From positions 1 through 18,679 of the forward strand of contig DASZZY010000120.1 of NCBI GenBank assembly GCA_036260395.1: 18,679 bases of DNA, given 5' to 3'. Of the stretch, positions 11,976-18,646 are shown piece after piece. Origin of the DNA: DASZZY01 sp036260395. GTDB taxonomy: Bacteria; Actinomycetota; UBA4738; CALAEC01. Every line of letters begins with the position of its first letter. Positions within the stretch are counted from its first letter, which is position 1. The translations under genes were made by a program, and so were the position numbers. The notes below the pieces were generated by a model, which had not been told where the DNA came from, searched no databases, and saw nothing but the letters and a program-made list of their open reading frames with translations.

Positions 11976-14726
11976 TCAGTCCGGCTGGAGGCGGAGGGCC
12001 ACGATCGCCATGTCGTCCCTGGCCGGCTCGTCGGCGAACTCGTCGAGCGCGCCCTCGATGCGCTCGATCAGCTCCTGCGGCGGCACCGAGGCATGGCCCT
12101 TCAGGAGCCGGCGGAGGCGCCCCTCGCCGAACATCGAGCTGCCCGAGCGCTGGTCGGTGACGCCGTCGGTGTAGAAGACGATCGCGTCGCCGGGGTCGAG
12201 CCGGATCGTCTCCTCGTGGGCCTCGACTTCGGGGAGCACGCCGATGAGGGTGCCGGGAGAACCGACCGCCTCGACGTCTCCGTCGCCGCGCACCGCGAGG
12301 GGGGGCGGATGGCCTCCGCACACCACCGTGAGCTGGGCCCCCCGGCCGAGCAGCCGCAGCCGCCCATAGGCCACGGTGCAGAAGCCGGCATCCGCGCCGT
12401 CGTCCTTGATCACCTCGTTGAGCGCCCCGAGCGTGTCGCCCGGCCGCAGGTCCTGCATCGCGGTGGCCCGGATCGTGTGGCGCGCCAGGCCCGTCAGCGA
12501 CGCGGCCTGGACGCCCTTGCCGCACACGTCGCCGATGACCACCGCCCACTCCCGCTCGCCGGTCTGGAAGACGTCGTAGAAGTCGCCGCCGATCTGCTCG
12601 CCGGCCGCGGCCGGTCGGTAGGTGGCGGCGAGCTCCACCCCGGGGACGACGGGGAGGTCGGGGGGAAGCAGGCTCCGCTGGAGCGTCCGGGCCACGCTGG
12701 CCCGGTCCTCATACAGCCGGGCGTTGTCCACGGCGGTCGCCGCCCGCGAGGCCAGGTCCTCCGCGTAGCGGAGCTGCTCCTCCTCGTACCGCCTCCCCGA
12801 CTCCGCGGAGACCATCGTGATGGCCCCCAGCACCCTGCCCCGAGCGGCCAGCGGCACGATCATTGCCGACCGCAGCGAGAGCTCCCGCATCAGCCGGAGG
12901 TGCTCCTCGTCCCTGGCCGCGGCGGCAAGCATCTCGTCGGTGATCTCAGCGTAGACCTCGGAGCGACCGGTCCGGATGACATGCGCGGTCCCCGTCGGGG
13001 CCTGGGGGTCCGGCGGGTACCGCCTGCGGAGCCTGCGGGCCAGCCGGCCCCGCTCGGGGTCGGCGTGGGCGACCGCCAGGAGGGCGATCGACCCGTCCTC
13101 CTCGACCATGTCGACGATGCACCAGTCCGCCAGCCTGGGCACGGCCAGCTTGGCCAGCTTGGCGAGCGTCCGCCGGTAGTTCAGCGATGTGGAGAGCGAG
13201 CGGCTGGCGTCCGCGAGGTACGTCAGCCACTCGTTGGCCTCCTCGGCCTCCCGGAACAGCCGCGCGTTGTCGACGTGGAGAGCCGCGCGGCGGGCCAGCT
13301 CCTGGGCCAGCCCCAGGTCGTCGGCGTCGAACCGGCGCCCGGAGGCGGTGGAGATGAACGACATCGCCCCGAACGTCCGTCCGCGGGCCGCCAGCGGCAC
13401 CGCCATCCACGACCGGACACCGAGCGGCTCCAGGAGCGTCGCCAGCCGCTCGGGGTCCGCGACGTCGGCCGCCATGAGCCTGACGTCGGCGGAGGGATGG
13501 AACTCCGGTTCGCCGGTCCGAAGGACCTTCGGGATCCCCAACTCGGCGTCGGGATCCATGGGGTGCTCCTCCTGGAGCTGCTCGCCCACCTTCGTCACGG
13601 CGGCCGGCGACTCCCGGATGGCCACGCGGCGGATCGAGCGATCCGGGTCCTGGATGTAGACGATGCAGACGTCGGCCAGACGGGGAACGACGAGGTCGGC
13701 GAGCCCGCCCAGCGTGCGCTCGTAATCGAGCGAGGACGCCAGGACGTCGCTGGCCCGGACCAGGAACCGCTGCTCCCCGTGGGCCTGGTTCCGGTCGATG
13801 AACTGCCCGACCTGGGAGCCGATCGCCGAGGTGACACGGAGGAGCTCCTCGTCCGGGCCGCGGACCTCTCGCGAGAAGAACTCGACGACGCCGACGACCT
13901 CGTCGCGGCGGACGACCGGGAACGCCAGCCCGGCATGCAGCCCGGCGGCGGCCGCCGCCTCGGCGCGGATCGCCGCCCGCGGATCGGCCTGGACGTCCGA
14001 CGCCCAGACCGGGCGGCACGCCCGCCACACGAACCCCGGGAGGCCCTCGCCGGCGGGGAACGTGACGTCCCGGCAGGCCTCGACGAACCGGGTCAAGTCT
14101 CCGTCGCCCCGGTGCCAGGATCGGACCAGCCGGACCACGCCCATCGGCTCGTCGACTCGCCACAGGTTGCCGACGTCCCAGTCCAGGCTCTCGCACACCG
14201 CCTCGAGGACCCGGGGGGCCGCCTCGGTGAGGGTGGGCGCCTCGGCCAGCACCCTCGTCACCTCGTACTGGGCGGTCAGCCGCCGCTCGATGAGCTTCTG
14301 CTCGGTGACGTCGCGGAAGACGTTCACGGCGAAGGCGACGTCGCCTCCCTCGTTCCGGAGCGGGAAGGCGGTCGCGATCCGCCAGCGCTCGCCGGGTCGG
14401 TCGCGCAGGCGCACCCGCACCAGAAGCTCCTCCGGCTCTACGCCGGCGAGGACCTGCCGTCCCGGCAGGCGCTCGAGCGGCATGGGCTCCCCCGACCCGC
14501 CCCTGAACTCGAACCGCTCGAGGATCTCCGACGGGCCCGCGCGGATCAGCGCCTCCGGCGCTTCGAACCCCAGGAGGTCGGCGGCCGCCCGGTTGGCGTA
14601 GACCAGGCGCCCGGACGGCTCCTGGATCGTGATTCCCATCGGCAGATCGCGAAGGAGTGCGTCGGGATCGACGCCGAGGAGCAGGCTGAGCGCCGGGGGT
14701 TGCTGGACCAAGGGGTCTCCCTCCAC
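11976..14726 (-). CDS. PAS-GAF-GAF-GAF-PP2C (RsbU/SpoIIE-type) serine phosphatase
   Basis: A 916-residue cytosolic multi-sensor phosphatase. Domains in order: PAS (about 18-140, ending NVFRDVTEQKLIERRL), GAF1 (about 155-310), GAF2 (about 325-490), GAF3 (about 505-672) and SpoIIE-type PP2C (about 690-912). The phosphatase begins LQRSLLPPDLP and keeps the metal-binding motifs GGDFYD (713-718), GDVCGKG (732-738), YTDGVTD (852-858) and RDDMAIV (903-909). Such enzymes dephosphorylate STAS anti-anti-sigma factors; a STAS protein is encoded at 18232-18576. There is no anti-sigma kinase domain on this protein. GAF2 and GAF3 are clearly similar, suggesting tandem duplication. The GTG at 14726 is the longest start; a TTG at 14711, with GGAGGGAG just upstream, is equally plausible. 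Confidence 0.93.
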   Translation of the reverse strand: MEGDPLVQQPPALSLLLGVDPDALLRDLPMGITIQEPSGRLVYANRAAADLLGFEAPEALIRAGPSEILERFEFRGGSGEPMPLERLPGRQVLAGVEPEELLVRVRLRDRPGERWRIATAFPLRNEGGDVAFAVNVFRDVTEQKLIERRLTAQYEVTRVLAEAPTLTEAAPRVLEAVCESLDWDVGNLWRVDEPMGVVRLVRSWHRGDGDLTRFVEACRDVTFPAGEGLPGFVWRACRPVWASDVQADPRAAIRAEAAAAAGLHAGLAFPVVRRDEVVGVVEFFSREVRGPDEELLRVTSAIGSQVGQFIDRNQAHGEQRFLVRASDVLASSLDYERTLGGLADLVVPRLADVCIVYIQDPDRSIRRVAIRESPAAVTKVGEQLQEEHPMDPDAELGIPKVLRTGEPEFHPSADVRLMAADVADPERLATLLEPLGVRSWMAVPLAARGRTFGAMSFISTASGRRFDADDLGLAQELARRAALHVDNARLFREAEEANEWLTYLADASRSLSTSLNYRRTLAKLAKLAVPRLADWCIVDMVEEDGSIALLAVAHADPERGRLARRLRRRYPPDPQAPTGTAHVIRTGRSEVYAEITDEMLAAAARDEEHLRLMRELSLRSAMIVPLAARGRVLGAITMVSAESGRRYEEEQLRYAEDLASRAATAVDNARLYEDRASVARTLQRSLLPPDLPVVPGVELAATYRPAAAGEQIGGDFYDVFQTGEREWAVVIGDVCGKGVQAASLTGLARHTIRATAMQDLRPGDTLGALNEVIKDDGADAGFCTVAYGRLRLLGRGAQLTVVCGGHPPPLAVRGDGDVEAVGSPGTLIGVLPEVEAHEETIRLDPGDAIVFYTDGVTDQRSGSSMFGEGRLRRLLKGHASVPPQELIERIEGALDEFADEPARDDMAIVALRLQPD

Positions 14727-14740
14727 AGACCGCGCGACGC

Positions 14741-14746
14741 AGCATA
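14741..14746 (-). promoter_or_regulatory. Candidate -10 of the phosphatase gene
   Basis: TATGCT on the minus strand fits TAnnnT. A start near 14734 would give a short leader and place GGAGGGAG correctly for the TTG at 14711, favouring that start over GTG 14726. Confidence 0.4.
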
Positions 14747-14834
14747 ACGTGGAACGGGCAACTCTGCGGTTCCGGCCACACGCGCCGCCCGCCGCTGAGG
14801 GGCGGACCTCACATACCGGCCCTCGGAGGGGCGC

Positions 14835-15518
14835 CTAGGCGGCGTCCGGACGCACCCGGATCACGCCGCGACCCAGCTCGACCTCGCCGGCGTGCGCGAG
14901 GTTCCCCAGGAGCCGGCTCACGGTCTCCCGGCTCACGTGGAGCACGCCCGCTAGCTGCGTGTGGGTGATCCGGATGGGGACCGAGCCGTTGGAGCGAGCG
15001 CGCCCCGCGGCCAGCTCGGACAGCAGCTGCCGGAGCGCCACCTCTGCCGGGGCCTGGGTCAGGATCGCCGCCCTGCGCATCGTCTTGATCACGCAGCCAG
15101 CCGAGCAGCGGACCACGCCGAGGGCGACGTCGGGCCGGACCTTGCTCAGCCGCTGGATCGCGGACCGCGAGAGCGCCAGCAGGCTCGATGGCTCCAGGGC
15201 CCGGGCGGCCACGCGGTAGTCCTCGTCGTCCAGGACGGCCTCGTCCCCGAAGGTGCACCCCGGGCCGACGACCTCGACCGTCCGGTACAGGCGGCGGCCC
15301 GGAGGCCGGGCGCGGAGCTCCACCGTGCCCGCTCCGACGACGTACAGGCGTTCGGCGGGCTGTCCCTGCCGAAAGACCGTGGCCCACGGGCCCCGGTCGA
15401 CCCGCTCACAGAACCGCTCCAGCTCCGCGAGCTGCTCGTCGGACAGATGCCTCGAGAGCGCGGTGTCGCGGAGCAGCGGGAAGCCCGCGTTGCGGGTCCC
15501 GGTTCGCGCGGCGGCCAT
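14835..15518 (-). CDS. Crp/Fnr-family transcription regulator
   Basis: The 227-residue regulator has an N-terminal cyclic-nucleotide-binding-type beta-barrel (about 18-125, with FRQGQPAERLYVVGAGTVEL and FGDEAVL), a long dimer helix (about 126-170), and a winged helix-turn-helix (about 184-222). The recognition helix reads VSRETVSRLL; Glu198, Ser201 and Arg202 reproduce the E-x-x-S-R pattern of FNR, suggesting a TTGAT-like half-site, while Arg197 recalls Crp. The residues needed for cAMP are not obvious. Cys37, Cys88, Cys138 and Cys142 are present, but not in the FNR N-terminal cluster pattern, so iron-sulfur binding is uncertain; Cys138 and Cys142 sit in the dimer helix. The ATG at 15518 lies 6 bp after the DUF5709-like stop and has no clear ribosome-binding site, suggesting coupling. 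Confidence 0.92.
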   Translation of the reverse strand: MAAARTGTRNAGFPLLRDTALSRHLSDEQLAELERFCERVDRGPWATVFRQGQPAERLYVVGAGTVELRARPPGRRLYRTVEVVGPGCTFGDEAVLDDEDYRVAARALEPSSLLALSRSAIQRLSKVRPDVALGVVRCSAGCVIKTMRRAAILTQAPAEVALRQLLSELAAGRARSNGSVPIRITHTQLAGVLHVSRETVSRLLGNLAHAGEVELGRGVIRVRPDAA

Positions 15519-15524
15519 GACGGT

Positions 15525-15977
15525 TCAGGGCTCGTCGACGTACCGGTCGCCCGGCTCCGAGCCCCCGCCGGGGGCCTCGTCCTCGACCCGCATGGCGGCT
15601 TCCTCCGCCGTCCTCCCGTGCGAGTCGGAGGGCGCCTCCTCGGCGACCTCGTCCTTCTCCTGGTCGGTCAGCCCGCGATCCTCCTCGACCAGGCGGCCCG
15701 CCTCGTCGCGGTCCCCCGGCTCGACGTCGGGCTGCTCCTCGTCCAGACGATCCCCGAGCGGCTCTCCCTCGCGCTGCTCGTCCGCCGTCGTCCCGAAGCT
15801 CCCCGCGGCGCGGGCGTGGTCACGCCGGGGCAGGAGCAGCCCCTCCTGGGGGTCGCCGGTGATCTCCTTCTCGGGAAGCGGCGGGTACGACTCCGCGAGG
15901 CCCTCGTCCTCCGCTCGCTCCTCGTCCCTGGGGTCGGGTCGCTCGTCGGCCCCCGGGTCCGGTCGCTCGTCGGCCAT
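15525..15977 (-). CDS. DUF5709-like acidic, probably disordered protein
   Basis: This 150-residue protein is strongly acidic and lacks Cys and Trp. It begins with a duplicated DERPDP element (residues 3-8 and 11-16). The central part FGTTADEQREGEPLGDRL then EEQPDVEPGDRDEAGRLVEE and TAEEAAMRV matches, from memory, the conserved core of the actinobacterial DUF5709 family, whose function is unknown. No membrane segment or signal is seen. The ATG at 15977 has GGGGAG upstream; an earlier in-frame ATG at 16019 would add Arg-rich residues and is not preferred. It precedes the Crp/Fnr gene by 6 bp, so the two are probably co-transcribed. A TTGACG lies upstream at 16005-16010. Confidence 0.82.
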   Translation of the reverse strand: MADERPDPGADERPDPRDEERAEDEGLAESYPPLPEKEITGDPQEGLLLPRRDHARAAGSFGTTADEQREGEPLGDRLDEEQPDVEPGDRDEAGRLVEEDRGLTDQEKDEVAEEAPSDSHGRTAEEAAMRVEDEAPGGGSEPGDRYVDEP

Positions 15978-15981
15978 GTGG

Positions 15982-16010
15982 CGTATCTCCCCGCGGCGGC
16001 GAACCGTCAA
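15982..16010 (-). promoter_or_regulatory. Possible promoter of the DUF5709-like/crp operon
   Basis: On the minus strand TTGACG (16010-16005) and GATACG (15987-15982) are 17 bp apart. The -35 is good; the -10 lacks the conserved final T and is too close to the ATG at 15977 to include the GGGGAG in a leader, so this is a weak call. Confidence 0.25.
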
Positions 16011-16023
16011 ACGGGGCAAGCGG

Positions 16024-16200
16024 TCAGGCGGGTGGCTGCTCCTCGCCGGAGCGCGCCTCGCGCTCCCGCCGGCGCTGCTCCTCGAGCGAGCGGCGGATCC
16101 TGCGCAGGTTCTCGGCCTTGCTCTCGCCGGGCCCCTCGGGGTCGTCGTGGGCCGTCTGCTCGTCGAGGTGCGGCGGCCGGTCGGCGTCTCGCTCGTCCAC
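16024..16200 (-). CDS. 58-residue charged helical protein, hypothetical
   Basis: From the GTG at 16200 the frame encodes 58 residues: an acidic N-terminal part (DERDADRPPHLDEQTAHDD), then a highly charged helix (about 28-52, ENLRRIRRSLEEQRRREREA) and a Pro-rich end. It starts 2 bp after the stop of the F420-dependent enzyme on the same strand, which supports co-transcription and translation by coupling, since no strong Shine-Dalgarno is seen. Composition is consistent with a small coiled-coil protein, but charged low-complexity ORFs arise easily in GC-rich DNA. A TTG at 16206 is another possible start. Confidence 0.5.
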   Translation of the reverse strand: MDERDADRPPHLDEQTAHDDPEGPGESKAENLRRIRRSLEEQRRREREARSGEEQPPA

Positions 16201-16202
16201 CG

Positions 16203-17159
16203 TCAACGGAACTTCGGGAGGACGTCCCGCTCGTAGATGCGGAAGAACCCATCCTGGTCGGGCCCCACCTGGTGGACGTAGACGTGGTCGAAGCCCACGT
16301 CCAGGTAGGCCTGGATGGCCTCGATGTGCCGGTCGGCGTCGGGCCCGCACACGACCGACTCCGCCACCTGGTCCTCGGTGACGACCTCCGCCGCCTGGTC
16401 GAAGTGCCGGGGCAGCGGCAGCTCGACGCCCAGCTCGCCCGGGAGGCTGGTGTTCGGCCACCACTCCTTGGCGGTCTTCCGGGCCTGCTCCTCGGTCTCC
16501 GCCCAGCAGACGTGCAGCTGGCCGTACCGGGGCTTGCCGCGGCCGCCGGCGTCCTCGAACGTCCGGATCAGGTCGGCGTCCGGCGACACGCCGACGAGGC
16601 CGTCGCCCTTGGAGGCGGCCAGCTTCGTGGCCCGATCGCCCTTGGCGGCTACTACGATGGGGACCGCTTCGTCGGGGAGGTCGTAGATCCGCGCCTGCTC
16701 GACGGTGTAGTACCTGCCGCGGTGCGTCTGCTGGCCGCCCTCCCAGAGCAGGCGGATGACGTCGATGGCCTCCTCGAGCATGTCGAGCCGCTGGTCGATC
16801 GACGGCCACCGGTCGCCGAGGATGTGCTCGTTCAGGTTCTCGCCGGTCCCCAGCCCCAGGAAGAAGCGGCCGGGCATGAGGCATCCCGCCGTGGCGGCGG
16901 CGTGCGCCACGATCGCCGGGTGCATCCGGATCGTGGGGCACGTCACGCCGGTCCCCAGACGGAGGCGCTCGGTGGCGTCCGCCACGGCGCCGACGACGCC
17001 CCACACGAACGGGCTGTGGCCCTGGCGGTCGGTCCAGGGGTGGAAGTGGTCGGAGATCAGGGCGAACGTGAACCCGACCTCCTCGGCCCGGGCGGCGTTG
17101 CGGACCAGCTCGCGGGGACCCTGCTCCTCCGACGACAGCGTGTACCCGATCTCGGCCAA
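16203..17159 (-). CDS. F420-dependent LLM-class oxidoreductase, Fgd-like
   Basis: The 318-residue enzyme follows the mycobacterial F420-dependent glucose-6-phosphate dehydrogenase (Fgd1) through its length. SDHFHPW (36-42) holds the active-site His38, TGENLNEHILG (105-115) holds Glu107 equivalent to the Fgd1 catalytic Glu109, and GRFFLGLGTGE is the TIM-barrel F420-binding region. The loop after GDGL reads VGVSPD where Fgd1 has ICTSGK, so the Thr and Lys that bind the sugar phosphate are Val191 and Asp194 here. I infer hydride transfer to F420 from a different, probably non-phosphorylated substrate. The start is TTG at 17159 with AGGAGG five bases upstream. It is divergent from the PHP gene across 38 bp and is followed by the 58-residue ORF. 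Confidence 0.92.
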   Translation of the reverse strand: MAEIGYTLSSEEQGPRELVRNAARAEEVGFTFALISDHFHPWTDRQGHSPFVWGVVGAVADATERLRLGTGVTCPTIRMHPAIVAHAAATAGCLMPGRFFLGLGTGENLNEHILGDRWPSIDQRLDMLEEAIDVIRLLWEGGQQTHRGRYYTVEQARIYDLPDEAVPIVVAAKGDRATKLAASKGDGLVGVSPDADLIRTFEDAGGRGKPRYGQLHVCWAETEEQARKTAKEWWPNTSLPGELGVELPLPRHFDQAAEVVTEDQVAESVVCGPDADRHIEAIQAYLDVGFDHVYVHQVGPDQDGFFRIYERDVLPKFR

Positions 17160-17185
17160 CCGCCCTCCTCGCTCGTTCCTTTCCC

Positions 17186-17192
17186 CACAATG
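17186..17192. promoter_or_regulatory. Overlapping divergent -10 candidates
   Basis: CACAAT (17186-17191) reads towards the PHP gene, six bases before its GTG. Its complement CATTGT (17192-17187) reads towards the F420 enzyme, placing a start near 17180 with a leader that includes AGGAGG. Both depart from TAnnnT only at the first base. Confidence 0.35.
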
Positions 17193-17197
17193 GCGCG

Positions 17198-18235
17198 GTG
17201 GACACGCTGTCGAACGGCGCCCTGGCCGAGCTGCTGGCCCGCGCGGCTGAGGACGAGGAGGGACACCGCGCCCGGGCGCTGCGGCGGGCGGCCCGGGCGG
17301 CGCTCCAGTGGCCGGAGGAGACCGCCACGCTCGTGGGCCGGGGAGCGTCGCTGCTCGACCTCCGGGGGGTCGGGCCGTGGGTCGCCGCGCGGATCCGCTC
17401 GTGGCTCGAGTCGCCGCCGGAGGTCCCCGAGCCGCCGGCCCTGCGCTCGGGGTTCATGACGATGGCCGAGGCCCGGGCCGTCCTCGCCGAGCACCCCGGG
17501 TGGCGGTCCGACATCCGGGCCGACCTCCAGATGCACACGACGTGGAGCGACGGGTCGGCCCCGCTGGAGGAGATGGCCGAGCGCGCCGCGGCCCGCGGCT
17601 ACGCGCACGTGGCCGTGACCGACCACTCGAAGGGGCTGCCGATCGCCCGAGGGATGGACGAGGCGACCCTCGTGGCGCAGGGCCGCGAGATCGACGCGCT
17701 CAACCGCCGGATGGAGGCCTCGGGGGGAGGGTTCCGGGTCCTCCGTTCGCTCGAGATGAACCTCTCGCCGGCCGGCGAGGGAGACATGGACCTCGAGGTC
17801 CTCGCTGGCCTCGACCTGGTCCTCGGGGCGTTCCACTCGAGGCTGCGGGTGACCGACGACCAGACCGAACGCTACCTGGCGGCGCTGGCGAACCGCTCGG
17901 TCCACGTCCTGGCGCACCCCCGCGGCCGGCGGTGGGGGGCCCGAGCGGGGCTCCGCGCCGAGTGGGACGTCGTGTTCCGGGCGGCCGCCGCCGCCGGCGT
18001 GGCGCTGGAGATCGACGCCTTCCCCGACCGCCAGGACCTCGACGTCGCGCTGGCCGGGGAGGCGGCCAGGGCGGGGGCGTGGATCTCGATCGGCACCGAC
18101 GCCCACCACCCCGGGGAGCTGGCGTTCATGGAGCTCGGCCTGGCCATCGCGATCCGGGGCGGCGTGCCGAAGGAGCGGATCCTCAACTTCCTGCCGCGCG
18201 GGGAGCTGCTGAAGTGGGCGGAGAGGAGGGGCTAG
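17198..18235 (+). CDS. PolX-like PHP-domain protein lacking the polymerase core
   Basis: This 345-residue protein joins an N-terminal 8-kDa PolX-type domain (about 4-72, with RARALRRAARAALQWPEE and the helix-hairpin-helix LLDLRGVGPWVAARI) to a PHP phosphoesterase domain (about 105-340). PHP motifs are DLQMHTTWSDG (109-119, with Gln at the first His position), AVTDHSKGLPIARGMDE, SLEMNL (184-189), GAFHSRL, HVLAHPRGR and SIGTDAHHP. Full-length bacterial PolX is about 570 residues; the palm, fingers and thumb polymerase domains are absent. The expected activity is metal-dependent nuclease or phosphoesterase, possibly 3'-5' exonuclease or AP-endonuclease, in DNA repair. The GTG at 17198 has no Shine-Dalgarno but has CACAAT six bases upstream. 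Its stop overlaps that of the convergent STAS gene. Confidence 0.9.
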   Translation: MDTLSNGALAELLARAAEDEEGHRARALRRAARAALQWPEETATLVGRGASLLDLRGVGPWVAARIRSWLESPPEVPEPPALRSGFMTMAEARAVLAEHPGWRSDIRADLQMHTTWSDGSAPLEEMAERAAARGYAHVAVTDHSKGLPIARGMDEATLVAQGREIDALNRRMEASGGGFRVLRSLEMNLSPAGEGDMDLEVLAGLDLVLGAFHSRLRVTDDQTERYLAALANRSVHVLAHPRGRRWGARAGLRAEWDVVFRAAAAAGVALEIDAFPDRQDLDVALAGEAARAGAWISIGTDAHHPGELAFMELGLAIAIRGGVPKERILNFLPRGELLKWAERRG

Positions 18236-18576
18236 GAGCGGATCTCGAGGTACGGGGCCCGCTCGATCCCCATCAGCCCGAGGACCCGCCGGACGACGCC
18301 ACCCGGCCGCTCGAGGACGAGGTTGCCGCCGCGCTGGCCGCGATCGGCGGCCAGGGTCAGCAGCAGGCGGACGCCGGTGCTGTCGATGAACCGGAGGTCC
18401 GAGACGTCGAGGACGAGATCGCCCTCGGCGGGGGCCAGCGCCTCGACGGCTCCGGGGACCTGGTCGGCGTTCGACAGATCGACCTCGCCCGACAGCGCCA
18501 GCACGCCAGCCTCGCGCTGCTCGATCTCCAGGTTCCCAACCGTCCGGACCGCCTTGGAGGGCTCGCCACGAGCCAC
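18232..18576 (-). CDS. STAS-domain anti-sigma factor antagonist
   Basis: The 114-residue protein is a single STAS domain: LEIEQREAGVLALSGEVDLSNAD (16-38), then LVLDVSDLRFIDSTGVRLLL with Ser66 in the DSTG motif, the site phosphorylated by anti-sigma kinases and dephosphorylated by RsbU/SpoIIE-type phosphatases. This is the SpoIIAA/RsbV-type partner-switch component, acting in the cytosol by binding an anti-sigma factor when unphosphorylated. The GTG at 18576 was chosen because GGAGGGGAGGA lies just upstream; a TTG at 18606 would treat that run as coding. The phosphatase at 11976-14726 is a plausible partner, but no anti-sigma kinase or sigma factor is in the window. Its stop shares CTAG with the PHP gene. 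Confidence 0.92.
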   Translation of the reverse strand: MARGEPSKAVRTVGNLEIEQREAGVLALSGEVDLSNADQVPGAVEALAPAEGDLVLDVSDLRFIDSTGVRLLLTLAADRGQRGGNLVLERPGGVVRRVLGLMGIERAPYLEIRS

Positions 18577-18640
18577 CCTGGTGTCCTCCCCTCCCTCGCG
18601 CGTCAACGCCCACCGGGCCGCAGGGACCCGTCAGGAAGCG

Positions 18641-18646
18641 AGTCTA
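18641..18646 (-). promoter_or_regulatory. Candidate extended -10 of the STAS gene
   Basis: TGC-TAGACT on the minus strand is an extended -10 with the same hexamer as ppa. It would give a leader of about 58 bases before the GTG at 18576. Confidence 0.4.

Noticed and set aside
9356..12160. 934-residue plus-strand ORF across gdhA and neighbours
   Set aside because: It crosses several well-supported minus-strand genes and their intergenic gaps, and has a low-complexity composition.
12093..14747. 884-residue ORF antisense to the phosphatase
   Set aside because: It is a GC-frame shadow with no hydrophobic core or domain; the minus-strand gene has five recognisable domains.
14816..14831. Terminator hairpin after the Crp/Fnr gene (CCCT-CGG-AGGG)
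   Set aside because: The stem is only four pairs without a bulge, and such matches are common at this GC content.
15601..16000. Repeated Asp/Glu/Arg-coding tracts as a DNA repeat array
   Set aside because: The repetition (for example DERPDP twice) comes from the acidic DUF5709-like protein and GC-rich codons; there is no regular repeat unit or spacer.
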